Shown here one piece after another: positions 16,568 through 25,796 of a stretch of 43,531 bases of DNA. A model generated the notes under the pieces. The model was not told the origin of the DNA, ran no database searches, and saw nothing but the letters and a program-made list of their open reading frames with translations. The stretch lies in contig JAITBC010000160.1 in NCBI GenBank assembly GCA_031283785.1, forward strand, positions 1-43,531, read 5' to 3'. The DNA is from Tannerella sp. (GTDB lineage Bacteria > Bacteroidota > Bacteroidia > Bacteroidales > Tannerellaceae). A program made the position numbers and the translations under genes. Each line of letters begins with the position of its first letter. The first letter of the stretch is position 1.

Positions 16568-17755
16568 TTACTTAATACCTAATTTATTCTTTACTGATAC
16601 CGGGATTGCATCTTTATGAACGACAATGCTTATTGTTTTATAGGCCACATACGATTCGGAGGCATACCAGATCCCTTTGTACTCACTGTCCGTACCCCAT
16701 GAATTTTTAACCTTATAATATTTTTTCCCTGTCCGGTCTTTTACGATGCCGTAGATCAGCATACCGTGATCGTCGGTTGTCTCATAATTATCATACGCTT
16801 TCTGACGCAATTCCTGCGTGACTTCCACTTCTTTGCAGGGCTTTTTAAGCATCTTCCGGATTTTTGCATCCCGCTCCGTACGGCTCAATCCGACCCAGTG
16901 TTCCTGATCCGACCCGTTTGTTTCCATATATTCAATATCCGGCATAACGGCGATACCGTCCCGCGTAAAACCCGTTTCACTCACATCGGCCGCCCATGCT
17001 ACCGTATAACCGCTGTTTACCGCATTATCAAAAATCGGCATCAACTCTTCAAGCGGCAGGTTCCGGGAATGTGCCCAGCGCCAGTTGTCCTGTATTTCAA
17101 GAGCAAAAGAGGTGTAAAACGGTTCGTGGGTAAACGACGTCAACGACACGTAATCATCATAGTTAAGTCCTAACGACCTGCCAAAACTTTCGGGCGTATA
17201 TTCCTTGCCTTTATAGACGAATTTTTCAGGTATTTCCCCAAGATAAGAATCTATGATAGAGCGGTGGGCGTCTTTCCATACAGGAGAAAGCTTCTTGTTC
17301 GGATTGGAAACGATCGATTTCAGAAAGGCAAAGGAAGATTGCTCCATTTCCCCATGAACATGTATTGTGTCTCCGTAATTAAGCCCGTGATACGCCTCCT
17401 GCGGGATTGCCCCGTAATGCTTGAAAACGTATAAAACATCGTCAAAAGAACCACCCTGGGCATAATTCAAAAACCCGTGCACACGAACATACTTATCCGC
17501 CTTATCCATATACGATTTGTTGACGACGAACATCTCCGACAAATCATACTCGCCTTTTCCCGTACGAAGCAGTTCCGTCTCAATGAAACCGACTCCCGAA
17601 AAAGACCAGCAGGTCCCCGACCGGCTCTGATTTTTAACAGGTGTGACAGGAAGCTCTTTGACGACGGTAAAATCATAACCGTCGTTACTTTCCTGCGCTT
17701 TTACAGATATGAAACTGCAAAACAATAACAGTCCGACAAAAATTATTCTATACAT
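16568..17755 (-). CDS. secreted C1-family cysteine peptidase (bleomycin hydrolase/PepC-like)
   Basis: This 395-aa protein has a signal peptide (about 1-20, ending SVKAQ). The papain-fold catalytic set is complete: Gln43, Cys49 (KNQSRSGTCWSFSG), His330 (TTDDHGMLIYG) and Asn351 (YKVKNSWG). NWRWAHSRNLPLEEL and DHGMLIYGIVKD fit the bleomycin hydrolase/aminopeptidase C subgroup rather than classical papains. The signal peptide indicates a periplasmic or exported form, as is common in Bacteroidales. It would trim peptides from the N-terminus. It is the first gene of the operon with the membrane protein and nfo, with a promoter at 17790-17822. Confidence 0.92.
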   Translation of the reverse strand: MYRIIFVGLLLFCSFISVKAQESNDGYDFTVVKELPVTPVKNQSRSGTCWSFSGVGFIETELLRTGKGEYDLSEMFVVNKSYMDKADKYVRVHGFLNYAQGGSFDDVLYVFKHYGAIPQEAYHGLNYGDTIHVHGEMEQSSFAFLKSIVSNPNKKLSPVWKDAHRSIIDSYLGEIPEKFVYKGKEYTPESFGRSLGLNYDDYVSLTSFTHEPFYTSFALEIQDNWRWAHSRNLPLEELMPIFDNAVNSGYTVAWAADVSETGFTRDGIAVMPDIEYMETNGSDQEHWVGLSRTERDAKIRKMLKKPCKEVEVTQELRQKAYDNYETTDDHGMLIYGIVKDRTGKKYYKVKNSWGTDSEYKGIWYASESYVAYKTISIVVHKDAIPVSVKNKLGIK

Positions 17756-17789
17756 GATATTTATATTTTAAATTTTACAATTATGGATG

Positions 17790-17822
17790 CAAAGATAATG
17801 CTTATGTAATACATAAACCAAA
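17790..17822 (-). promoter_or_regulatory. promoter for the C1 peptidase operon
   Basis: On the minus strand, TTTG (17819-17822) and TATCTTTG (17790-17797) are 21 bp apart, matching both Bacteroidota boxes. They lie 35 bp upstream of the start codon. Confidence 0.7.
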
Positions 17823-17915
17823 TAAAGTTTGAATAAACTGTCGTGCAGACTTGAATTTTCCCTTTTATGGGATGCAAAATCAATAATTTTTCATTACGGA
17901 GGTGACGTTTTATTT

Positions 17916-17946
17916 TTTGTATTCTGCTCAACTTGTACTATATTTG
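17916..17946 (+). promoter_or_regulatory. promoter for proC
   Basis: TTTG (17916-17919) and TATATTTG (17939-17946) have 19 bp between them, matching both Bacteroidota boxes, 28 bp before the proC ATG. It is divergent from the C1 peptidase promoter. Confidence 0.8.
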
Positions 17947-17974
17947 CCGATGATTTCGACTAACATATAATTCA

Positions 17975-18766
17975 ATGAAAATAGCAATCATAGGTGCAGG
18001 AAATATAGGCGGCGCTATTGTCCGCGGATTAGGTAACAACCCTGTCGTCAAGCCATCGGACATTTATTGTTCCGACCCGTCGCCGGAAATTTTAGGGAAA
18101 ATAAAAGAGGCGAACAACGACATCCGTACGACTACGGACAACGTAAAAGCCGTCGCGGAAGCGGATATTGTCATCGTTGCCGTGAAACCTTGGATTATCG
18201 AAACGGTTATCAGGGAGATAAAGCCTTTTTTGTCATATGAAAAACAAATATTCGTTTCTATAGCGGCAGGGATTAATTTTGCCATGCTGTGCGACTATCT
18301 GAAAAAAGAGGAGGATGAAATGCCCGCTATTTTCAGAATCATACCCAATACGGCTATCGAAGTACAAGAAAGTGTGAATATAGTTTCCGCATACAATGCG
18401 ACAGCGGAACAAACCGGTATTATTAAAAAACTTTTTGACGAATTAGGATTAACGGTGATTGTTGAAGAAAAACTCATAAATGCAGGCATGGCGCTTGCTT
18501 CATGCGGTATAGCCTATGCTTTCAGGTATATAAGAGCGGCTATCGAAGGAGCTATCGAAATCGGGCTTCACCCCGAATTGGCAAAGAACATAGAACTGCA
18601 GACGCTTAAAGGAGCCGTCGCCCTGCTCAAAACAAATGACAGTCACCCCGAAGTCGAAATCGATAAGGTGACAACTCCCGGAGGTATTACGATCAGAGGT
18701 CTAAACGCTATGGAAGAAGCCGGATTTACGAACAGTGTCATAAAAGGCCTTAAAGCCTCCGTTTGA
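17975..18766 (+). CDS. proC: pyrroline-5-carboxylate reductase
   Basis: This 263-aa protein catalyses the last step of proline synthesis, NAD(P)H-dependent reduction of pyrroline-5-carboxylate in the cytosol. The N-terminus is a Rossmann motif (IAIIGAGNIGGAIVRGL, 3-19). VAVKPWIIETV and IFRIIPNTAIEVQESV are the usual central blocks, and VTTPGGITIRGLNAMEEAGF near the C-terminus matches the family signature. Length is normal for the family. The upstream region has a clear promoter. The next gene begins 120 bp downstream, with no strong terminator in between. Confidence 0.95.
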   Translation: MKIAIIGAGNIGGAIVRGLGNNPVVKPSDIYCSDPSPEILGKIKEANNDIRTTTDNVKAVAEADIVIVAVKPWIIETVIREIKPFLSYEKQIFVSIAAGINFAMLCDYLKKEEDEMPAIFRIIPNTAIEVQESVNIVSAYNATAEQTGIIKKLFDELGLTVIVEEKLINAGMALASCGIAYAFRYIRAAIEGAIEIGLHPELAKNIELQTLKGAVALLKTNDSHPEVEIDKVTTPGGITIRGLNAMEEAGFTNSVIKGLKASV

Positions 18767-18886
18767 TAATCACTGTCGGGCGACGCCCAATCGGAGAATA
18801 CACACTGCCGGCAAAAGACAAAAAACAATAAATCATTAAACTTTTTGCCCGTCATCCTGTCTATTTCCATAAAATATTCAATTTTT

Positions 18887-21733
18887 ATGGAAAATAGAAA
18901 CAGGTTGGTTTTAATAGGTATTGGTCTTTTTGCCTTATTAGCATTGCCCGTGAAGGCGCAACAAAATAAAGTGGAAATAAAAGGCGCTGTTGTTGAAAAA
19001 AACAGCCGGACGCCGATTGAGGCGGCAACAATCCGGCTGTTGTCCGGAAAAGACAGCACGATGAAAGCTGGAGTCGCAAGCGGTAATAACGGACGGTTCT
19101 CCCTGAAAAACATTACTCCCGGAACTTATTTGCTCCATGTCACTTATGTCGGATACGAACCGGTGTATCAGCCGTTGCAGATCACCGGCCGCTCGGAAAG
19201 CGTCAGCGTCGGTAATATAGAGATGGATGAAAGTAGCGTGCTGCTCGGAGAGGCGGTTGTCACAGCCAAAGCGGTCGAAGTCATAGTCAAAGCCGACACT
19301 GTCGAATACAATGCCGACTCTTATAAAGTGACCGAAGGCTCTATGCTCGAAGACCTGCTGAAGAAAATGCCGGGCGTCGAAGTCGGAAGCGACGGTTCGG
19401 TGACGATTAACGGCAAGCAGATAAAGAAAATATTGGTCGACGGAAAAGAATTTTTCTCGGAGGACCCGAAAGTTGCGACCAAAAATCTGCCGGCAAAAAT
19501 GGTTGAGAAAGTGCAGACCTACGACAGAAAAAGCGATATGGCGATGATGACCGGTTTTGATGACGGCGATGAGGAAGCGGTCATCAACCTTACCGTCCGC
19601 CCGGGCATGAAACAGGGATGGTTCGGAAACGCTTTCGCCGGATACGGCAGTGAAGATCGGTACGAAGGCAATTTTATGGTAAACCGGTTTATAAACAATG
19701 AGCAGTTCTCTGTTATCGGGGGCGTAAACAATACGAATAATATGGGATTTTCAGATTTTGCATCCACGATGTTCAGCGGCATGGGAGGCGGCGGACGACG
19801 GGGAATGGGCGGGTTCGGAGCCGGAAACGGTATTACCCAATCCGGTAATATCGGCGCCAACTTCAGTAAGGAGTTCAGCTCGAAACTTACGCTCGGAGGG
19901 AATGTGCGTTATTCTCATTCCGATAATGATGCGGAAAGTGAAAATGAAACGGAAAATATCCTCCCGTCCGGAAATACATTCGACTTCGACAAGTCGAAAT
20001 CGAATACGATAAACGACAATGCCGGATTCAACCTGCGAATGACATGGAAGCCCGACACGTTGACACAGGTTATCTTCCGTCCCGATTTTTCCTACAGCAA
20101 GACAAACCAGGACGAAACGAACAATTCATATACGATGAACAGCCGGCTGGATTCGGTGAATACGGTAGAATCCGACGCTCATTCGGAAGGGAACGGATAT
20201 AATGTACAGGGGAGACTGGAAGCAAGCCGCAAACTCAACAGCAAAGGACGTGTATTGAGCGTTTCTCTTTCGGGAGGAACAGACCAGACGAAAAATGACA
20301 GTTACAACTACTCGCTGACGAAATATTTCCTGTCGCCGGAATTATCGGACGACCTGATCGACCAGCAGATAGATTATGATAATACCAGTCGCAATTATCG
20401 CGGATTCGTCTCATGGGTAGAACCGGTCGGACGGAACAATTCTGTTCAATTGGCATACAGTTACAACAGCAGCAAGCGTGAAGCATTGAAAAATGCATAT
20501 ATCCCCGATCGCGAAGGCAACTACAATGTGCTCGATTCGACATACAGCCAGAGTTCCCGCAACGAATCCGCAGATCAGCGCGCGAGCATTGCATTCAAGG
20601 CGCAACGCAGTAATTATAACTATACAGTCGGTTTTAATGTCGACCCGTCGTACGCAAAAACGGAAACGTTCGTCGGCGACGAGACTGTTTATTCATCAAG
20701 CCGTAACATTGTGAACTATTCCCCGACAATACAGTTTAATTATCTCCCGTCGCAGGAAAAAAATCTCAGGATCGACTATGAAGGTCTGACAAGCCAGCCG
20801 ACGATGAAACAACTCCAGCCGGTAGAGGATGTATCCGACCCGCTAAACACGACGGTCGGAAATCCGGATCTTAAACCGATATACACGAATAACCTGCGTA
20901 TACGTTTCCAGAATTTCGTACGCGAAAAACAGGCGGCATTCATGATTTTTGCAACAGCCGGCTACGTCGTAAACGATGTAGTAAATTATACGACAAACGA
21001 CCCGAATACCGGCAAAAGGTATACAACCTATAAAAATATCAACGGCAACTATAACGGTAACGCCCGCATAATATATAACACGCCCCTGCGGAACAAGAAA
21101 TTCTCGGTAAATAACATGGCTTTTGCTTTATATTCGAATGCAAACAGCTATATCAATACGGAAAAAAATACAAACAAAGGATTACAACTTCAAGATCGCT
21201 TCGCTATCAACTACCGTTCCGACTTCGCTGATTTCGAATTGAACGGAAACATTTCCTACCGGCGTACAAGAAATTCGCTGGAAGGACAAACCGACCTGAA
21301 CACCTACAACTACGGAAGCGGAGCGAGCACTACTCTTTACCTGCCTTATGAATTTAAAATAGAAAGCGATATCTCCTATTCCACAAACACGGGCTATTCC
21401 GACGGATATGAACAAAATGAATGGTTATGGAACGCTTCTTTCTCCAAAAGCTTCCTCAAAGGAAACGCTGCAACCCTGCGCTTCAAAATATACGACATCC
21501 TGCAACAACGCAGCAACATTTCGTACACGGCTACATCCGGTTATACGCGCTATTCGGTATTTAACACGCTGAACAGCTATTTCATGTTCCACTTCATCTA
21601 TCGCTTCAGCATATTCAAAGGCGGGGCAAGCATGTCCGACATGCGCGGACCGGGAAGACCCGATGGTGATGGACCCGGAGGCGGCGGACCGATAAGAATA
21701 ATGGGGCCGGGCGGTGGTCCGGGAGGCAGATAA
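18887..21733 (+). CDS. TonB-dependent receptor-like outer membrane protein (OMP beta-barrel family PF14905)
   Basis: I chose the ATG at 18887 (948 aa) because it starts a proper signal peptide (MENRNRLVLIGIGLFALLAL, cleavage near VKA-QQ). An upstream in-frame ATG at 18845 adds 14 unneeded residues. A carboxypeptidase-regulatory-like domain covers about 25-110 (IEAATIRLLSGKDS, GTYLLHVTYVGYEP). A plug-like region at about 125-215 has EDLLKKMPGVEVGSDGSVTING and KKILVDGKEFFSEDP. A long barrel follows. Two Gly-rich segments stand out: one at about 290-315 (GMGGGGRRGMGGFGAGNG) and a Gly/Pro-rich tail after the last strand. This family lacks a SusD partner, and none is nearby. The transported ligand is unknown. 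Confidence 0.88.
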   Translation: MENRNRLVLIGIGLFALLALPVKAQQNKVEIKGAVVEKNSRTPIEAATIRLLSGKDSTMKAGVASGNNGRFSLKNITPGTYLLHVTYVGYEPVYQPLQITGRSESVSVGNIEMDESSVLLGEAVVTAKAVEVIVKADTVEYNADSYKVTEGSMLEDLLKKMPGVEVGSDGSVTINGKQIKKILVDGKEFFSEDPKVATKNLPAKMVEKVQTYDRKSDMAMMTGFDDGDEEAVINLTVRPGMKQGWFGNAFAGYGSEDRYEGNFMVNRFINNEQFSVIGGVNNTNNMGFSDFASTMFSGMGGGGRRGMGGFGAGNGITQSGNIGANFSKEFSSKLTLGGNVRYSHSDNDAESENETENILPSGNTFDFDKSKSNTINDNAGFNLRMTWKPDTLTQVIFRPDFSYSKTNQDETNNSYTMNSRLDSVNTVESDAHSEGNGYNVQGRLEASRKLNSKGRVLSVSLSGGTDQTKNDSYNYSLTKYFLSPELSDDLIDQQIDYDNTSRNYRGFVSWVEPVGRNNSVQLAYSYNSSKREALKNAYIPDREGNYNVLDSTYSQSSRNESADQRASIAFKAQRSNYNYTVGFNVDPSYAKTETFVGDETVYSSSRNIVNYSPTIQFNYLPSQEKNLRIDYEGLTSQPTMKQLQPVEDVSDPLNTTVGNPDLKPIYTNNLRIRFQNFVREKQAAFMIFATAGYVVNDVVNYTTNDPNTGKRYTTYKNINGNYNGNARIIYNTPLRNKKFSVNNMAFALYSNANSYINTEKNTNKGLQLQDRFAINYRSDFADFELNGNISYRRTRNSLEGQTDLNTYNYGSGASTTLYLPYEFKIESDISYSTNTGYSDGYEQNEWLWNASFSKSFLKGNAATLRFKIYDILQQRSNISYTATSGYTRYSVFNTLNSYFMFHFIYRFSIFKGGASMSDMRGPGRPDGDGPGGGGPIRIMGPGGGPGGR

Positions 21734-21745
21734 GAATACAGAGTA

Positions 21746-21798
21746 CCCGACGGTGGTCGGGATATTCTCCAAACTGAAGGGCAGACAGGAATATCCCG
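21746..21798. other. two overlapping inverted repeats after the TonB-type gene
   Basis: CCCGAC (21746-21751) pairs with GTCGGG (21756-21761) around a 4-nt loop. CGGGATATTC (21758-21767) pairs perfectly with GAATATCCCG (21789-21798). The two share the GGG at 21759-21761 and so cannot form together. No T tract follows, so a simple intrinsic terminator is doubtful. Confidence 0.5.
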
Positions 21799-21893
21799 CA
21801 AATCCGTAGCCATTAAAATATATATAATCTTGTTAATTAATCTTATTGAAGAATAAAATGATGTTATTATATTCAAGTGTCTATTTTTTTATC

Positions 21894-21901
21894 TATATTT
21901 G
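21894..21901 (+). promoter_or_regulatory. possible -7 box for the Gfo/Idh-DUF1080 pair
   Basis: TATATTTG matches the TAnnTTTG consensus about 73 bp before the oxidoreductase start. There is no good TTTG box 19-21 bp upstream, so the call is tentative. Confidence 0.4.
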
Positions 21902-21974
21902 CATGGTTTTGAAAAGCATTGTTTCACTTTAAGGAACTATTTATTTTAATACTAACTATAAAAATATCATTACA

Positions 21975-23447
21975 ATGACAAACATTTCAAGAAGAAACTT
22001 CCTTCAGAGAAGTGCAGCAGCAGCAGCAGCATTTACCGTTGCTCCAAGTTCTATCTTAGGCAAAAGCCACGGATACACAGCGCCAACCGACAAGTTAAAC
22101 ATTGCCTGCGTGGGTATCGGAGGTATGGGTAACAGCAACCTTCATGCGGTAGAAGGTACGGAAAACATCGTAGCGCTTTGCGACATTGACTGGAAACACT
22201 CAAAAGACGTTTTCGCCCGTTTGAGTAATGCCAAGAAATATTGGGATTACCGCAAAATGTACGAAGAAGTGAAAGACATCGACGCCGTTATCGTTGCTAC
22301 GGCAGACCACACGCATGCTATTATCGCCGCCGATGCCATGACACTGGGAAAACACGTGTATGTCCAGAAACCTCTGACCCACTCGGTATATGAGTCCCGT
22401 TTGTTGACGAAACTCGCCGCCAAACATAAAGTGGCTACCCAGATGGGAAATCAGGGTTCGTCGGGCGAAGGCGTAAACCTTATCTGCGAATGGATATGGA
22501 ACGGTGAAATCGGCGAGATTACGAAGGTGGAGGCAGCTACAAACCGACCGATTTGGCCGCAGGGATTAAACACGCCGGAGAAAGCCGACAAGATTCCGGC
22601 GACGCTGAACTGGGATTTGTTTACGGGTCCGGCTGCCGTCCGTCCGTTTAACAACATCTATCATCCGTGGAACTGGCGTGGATGGTGGCCTTACGGTACA
22701 GGTGCGCTGGGCGATATGGCCTGCCATATCCTGCATCCGGTATTTAAGGCATTGAAACTGGGCTACCCGACCAAGGTAGAAGGTTCGTCAACGTTATTAT
22801 TGAACGATTGCGCACCGCAGGCCCAGCATGTGAAGCTGACATATCCTTCGCGCGACAACTTGCCGAAGATTGCCTTGCCGGAAGTAGATATACATTGGTA
22901 TGACGGCGGATTACTGCCTGATCGTCCCGCAGGCTTCCCGCAGGGAAAACCCCTGATGCCCGGCGATGGCGGATTAGTAATTTTCCACGGCACGAAAGAT
23001 ACGTTGATTTGCGCATGTTACGGGAAAGACCCATGGCTGTTGTCGGGTCGCGTGCCAAACGCTCCGAAGACAGCACGCCGTATAACTACCAGCCATGAAA
23101 TGGATTGGGTACGCGCATGTAAAGAAAGCCCCGCTAACCGCGTGAAGACGGCTTCCGACTTTTCAGAAGCAGGCCCGTTCAACGAGATGGTGGTAATGGG
23201 CGTATTGGCCGTACGCCTGCAAGCGCTTAACAAAACGCTGGAATGGGACGGCGAAAACATGAAATTTACCAATATCGGCAGTAACGAAACCATCAAAACC
23301 GTTATCAAAGACGGCTTTACGATCAAGGACGGTCATCCCTCGTTCAACAAGGTATGGACTGAACCGGCAGTTAATGCCCAAAACTTTGCCGCCGAATTGA
23401 TTAAGCATACCTATCGCGACGGATGGAAGTTGCCCGACATGCCGTAA
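21975..23447 (+). CDS. Gfo/Idh/MocA-family oxidoreductase with Tat signal
   Basis: This 490-aa protein begins with a twin-arginine signal (SRRNFLQRSAAAAAAFTVAP; RR at 6-7), so it is exported folded with its nicotinamide cofactor. A Rossmann motif follows (IACVGIGGMGNSN, about 43-55). HVYVQKPLTH carries the conserved Lys-Pro of the family. The C-terminal half is the Gfo/Idh alpha/beta domain (MACHILHPVFKALKLG). Family members oxidise or reduce sugar hydroxyls. It is followed 43 bp later by a DUF1080 lipoprotein. That pairing is known from 3-keto-glycoside pathways in gut Bacteroides, where the oxidoreductase makes the 3-keto sugar. Substrate is inferred only. Confidence 0.92.
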   Translation: MTNISRRNFLQRSAAAAAAFTVAPSSILGKSHGYTAPTDKLNIACVGIGGMGNSNLHAVEGTENIVALCDIDWKHSKDVFARLSNAKKYWDYRKMYEEVKDIDAVIVATADHTHAIIAADAMTLGKHVYVQKPLTHSVYESRLLTKLAAKHKVATQMGNQGSSGEGVNLICEWIWNGEIGEITKVEAATNRPIWPQGLNTPEKADKIPATLNWDLFTGPAAVRPFNNIYHPWNWRGWWPYGTGALGDMACHILHPVFKALKLGYPTKVEGSSTLLLNDCAPQAQHVKLTYPSRDNLPKIALPEVDIHWYDGGLLPDRPAGFPQGKPLMPGDGGLVIFHGTKDTLICACYGKDPWLLSGRVPNAPKTARRITTSHEMDWVRACKESPANRVKTASDFSEAGPFNEMVVMGVLAVRLQALNKTLEWDGENMKFTNIGSNETIKTVIKDGFTIKDGHPSFNKVWTEPAVNAQNFAAELIKHTYRDGWKLPDMP

Positions 23448-23490
23448 TCCGGGAAACGATACAGTAATTTATAAAATTTTCAATATTGTG

Positions 23491-24387
23491 ATGAAAGCAA
23501 AAAAAAAATTTCTATTTATGGCAGTTTCTTTTTTAGGAACATTAGCTATGGTATCGTGTGACGGCGGAGCAAAAAACGCTTGCCCCGACGAGTCGAAGCC
23601 CTATACGGTAGCGACAACGGAGACTTTTGTTGTCGCCGATTCCGTTAATGGTGTTCCGGAATATACCATCCTTGAAAAAACTCAGGTCGATTTGAACGCT
23701 TTTCCGAAAGATAAAGATGGCATTATTGCCATTTTCTGCGGGAAAAGTCTGTACGGATGGCGTGGTTACAACAAAGATACGGTTCCGGGTCGCTGGGTGA
23801 TTGACGAAGCGGAAAACGCAATCAAATTCAACAAATCGGGAGGCGGCGAAGCGCAAAACGCCGATGGCGGAGACATTATTTTCGCACACAAATTTAAGAA
23901 TTTCGAATTGTCGTTTGAATGGAAAGCAGCCAAAGGCTCCAACTCGGGCGTTTTCGTTCTGGCACAGGAAATCAAAGGCGAACCCATATACATCTCATCC
24001 CCTGAATACCAGATTCTGGATAATGACAACCATCCGGATGCTACACAGGGGGAGAACGGAAATCGTAAATCGGCTTCCTTATATGATATGATTCCTGCCA
24101 ATCCGCAAAATGCACATCCGTTCGGAGAATGGAATACGGCTAAAATTACGGTTTTTAAAGGTTCTGTTTTTCATGAACAAAACGGAAAAACCGTTGTCGA
24201 ATATCACTTGTGGACGCCGCAATGGAAAGAGATGCTGGATAATTGCAAATTCAGCAAGGAAAAATGGCCGCTGGCTTACTACTGGCTGCTTAACCTGGGA
24301 GGCCCTAACCATGAAGGATACATCGGATTCCAGGATCATGGCGACGACGTATGGTTCAGGAACATACGCGTCAAAGTTTTAGATTAA
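23491..24387 (+). CDS. DUF1080 lipoprotein (3-keto-disaccharide hydrolase/lyase type)
   Basis: I chose the ATG at 23491 (298 aa). The preceding GTG would add one residue. Lipoprotein signal MKAKKKFLFMA...MVSC puts the lipidated residue at Cys23. A DUF1080 (PF06439) concanavalin-like beta-sandwich covers about 75-298: GIIAIFCGKSLYGWRGY, NFELSFEWKAAKGSNSGVF, SPEYQILDNDNHPDA and the terminal LGGPNHEGYIGFQDHGDDVW. Characterised relatives act on 3-keto-glycosides, cleaving the sugar after C3 oxidation. The upstream Gfo/Idh/MocA gene would supply that oxidation, so the two form a plausible unit in the cell envelope. A strong terminator follows at 24420-24459. Confidence 0.9.
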   Translation: MKAKKKFLFMAVSFLGTLAMVSCDGGAKNACPDESKPYTVATTETFVVADSVNGVPEYTILEKTQVDLNAFPKDKDGIIAIFCGKSLYGWRGYNKDTVPGRWVIDEAENAIKFNKSGGGEAQNADGGDIIFAHKFKNFELSFEWKAAKGSNSGVFVLAQEIKGEPIYISSPEYQILDNDNHPDATQGENGNRKSASLYDMIPANPQNAHPFGEWNTAKITVFKGSVFHEQNGKTVVEYHLWTPQWKEMLDNCKFSKEKWPLAYYWLLNLGGPNHEGYIGFQDHGDDVWFRNIRVKVLD

Positions 24388-24419
24388 AAAAGTCCTTTTC
24401 CATTTTCATGTTTTTATCA

Positions 24420-24459
24420 ATCCGAGGTACAGGGAACTTCTCCCAGCCTCGGATTTTTT
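24420..24459 (+). terminator. intrinsic terminator after the DUF1080 gene
   Basis: ATCCGAGG (24420-24427) pairs with CCTCGGAT (24447-24454), and TTTTTT follows. It ends the Gfo/Idh-DUF1080 unit just 10 bp before the M16 peptidase gene. Confidence 0.85.
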
Positions 24460-24469
24460 AAATTTTAAT

Positions 24470-25690
24470 ATGTCAACATTATCCTATACGCTCTCCAACG
24501 GACTGAATGTCATACATCTGCCGACAGATTCGTCGGTCGCATACTGCGGGATTGCCGTAAATGCCGGTGCGCGTGACGAACATCCGGATGAATACGGATT
24601 GGCGCACTTCGTAGAACATACATTATTTAAAGGAACCGTCAAACGTAAGGCACGGCACATCCTGAACCGTATGGAAAACGTCGGAGGCGACCTGAATGCA
24701 TATACGTCAAAGGAAGAAACGTTTATATATTCCGTATTTATGGAGAAAGATTTCGAACGGGCGGTTGAACTAATGTCCGACCTGGTCGTCAACTCTCAAT
24801 TTCCTGAAAACGAATTGAATAAAGAACGTGATATCATTATCGACGAGATTCTGTCGTACGAAGATTCGCCCTCGGAACTTATTTATGATGATTTCGAAAA
24901 TATGCTTTTCGACGGACATCCGCTGGGACATCACATACTGGGCGACAAACAGTCCCTGGCCTCATTCGGCCCCGCCTCCGGCCTTTCTTTCATAAAACGT
25001 TTCTACACAGCCGATAACATGATTTTTTTCTCCATGTCGAAAACAGATTTTAAATGGATTAAAAAAGTCGCAGAAAAATATCTTGCCGCTATACCTTCGC
25101 AAAAATCAATGACAAACAGGACCTCGCCGCTTGATATAAGACCGCAACGGATAGAAAAAAAGAAAAAAACGCACCTGTCCCACGTAATAACCGGCGGACA
25201 GGCATACGACATGCACGACGAAAAAAGATACCCGTTATTCCTTCTTAATAATATATTGGGAGGACCGGGAATGAACAGCCGGCTAAATATCAGCCTGCGG
25301 GAAAAACACGGACTCGTTTATAATGTGGAATCCAGTGTCGTTTCGTATACCGACACAGGCGTATTTTCCATCTATTTCGGTACGGAGCCGAAAAACAGGG
25401 AACAGGCGATCAGCCTCATGGAAAAAGAACTATCCGCTTTACGAACGAAACGGCTGTCGAGCACACAGTTAGCTGCTGCAAAAAAACAGGCGGTCGGACA
25501 ACTCGGCGTGGCAAGCGATCACAAAGAGAACTTATTTCTCGGCCTCGGAAAATCATTCCTTCATTACAACGGTTATGAGATGCTCTCCGACGTATTCCGC
25601 AAAATAGATAACATTACATCGGAACAAATACTGGAAACGGCAAACGACATCCTGCTCCCCGAAAAAATATTCCGGCTGATTTATGAATAA
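24470..25690 (+). CDS. M16-family zinc metallopeptidase (insulinase/processing peptidase type)
   Basis: This 406-aa protein has the inverted zinc motif HFVEH at 46-50 (GLAHFVEHTLFKGT) and the distal Glu in RDIIIDEILSYEDSP. That makes it the catalytic type rather than an inactive partner. The length is that of short single-subunit M16B enzymes such as PqqL/YmxG relatives. The C-terminal inactive-like half includes SRLNISLREKHGLVYNVESS, the typical RY-type loop region. No signal peptide is seen, so it is probably cytoplasmic. The start lies 10 bp after a terminator. I see no obvious promoter, so some transcription may read through. The substrate is unknown. Confidence 0.92.
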   Translation: MSTLSYTLSNGLNVIHLPTDSSVAYCGIAVNAGARDEHPDEYGLAHFVEHTLFKGTVKRKARHILNRMENVGGDLNAYTSKEETFIYSVFMEKDFERAVELMSDLVVNSQFPENELNKERDIIIDEILSYEDSPSELIYDDFENMLFDGHPLGHHILGDKQSLASFGPASGLSFIKRFYTADNMIFFSMSKTDFKWIKKVAEKYLAAIPSQKSMTNRTSPLDIRPQRIEKKKKTHLSHVITGGQAYDMHDEKRYPLFLLNNILGGPGMNSRLNISLREKHGLVYNVESSVVSYTDTGVFSIYFGTEPKNREQAISLMEKELSALRTKRLSSTQLAAAKKQAVGQLGVASDHKENLFLGLGKSFLHYNGYEMLSDVFRKIDNITSEQILETANDILLPEKIFRLIYE

Positions 25691-25796
25691 GCATACCAGG
25701 CTGAACATCCGGAGCCGGATTCCTTTTTTGTCAGGTACAAAATAAACCGGGACTTCCACCCCTCGACAGCATAAACAGCCGTCAATGTCGGACGTA
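25691..25796. other. gap between convergent genes
   Basis: ATCCGG and CCGGAT, separated by only two bases (25699-25712), are followed by TTCCTTTTTT. This may act as a weak terminator for the M16 gene, but the loop is too short for a good hairpin as drawn. Nothing else is evident. Confidence 0.3.
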
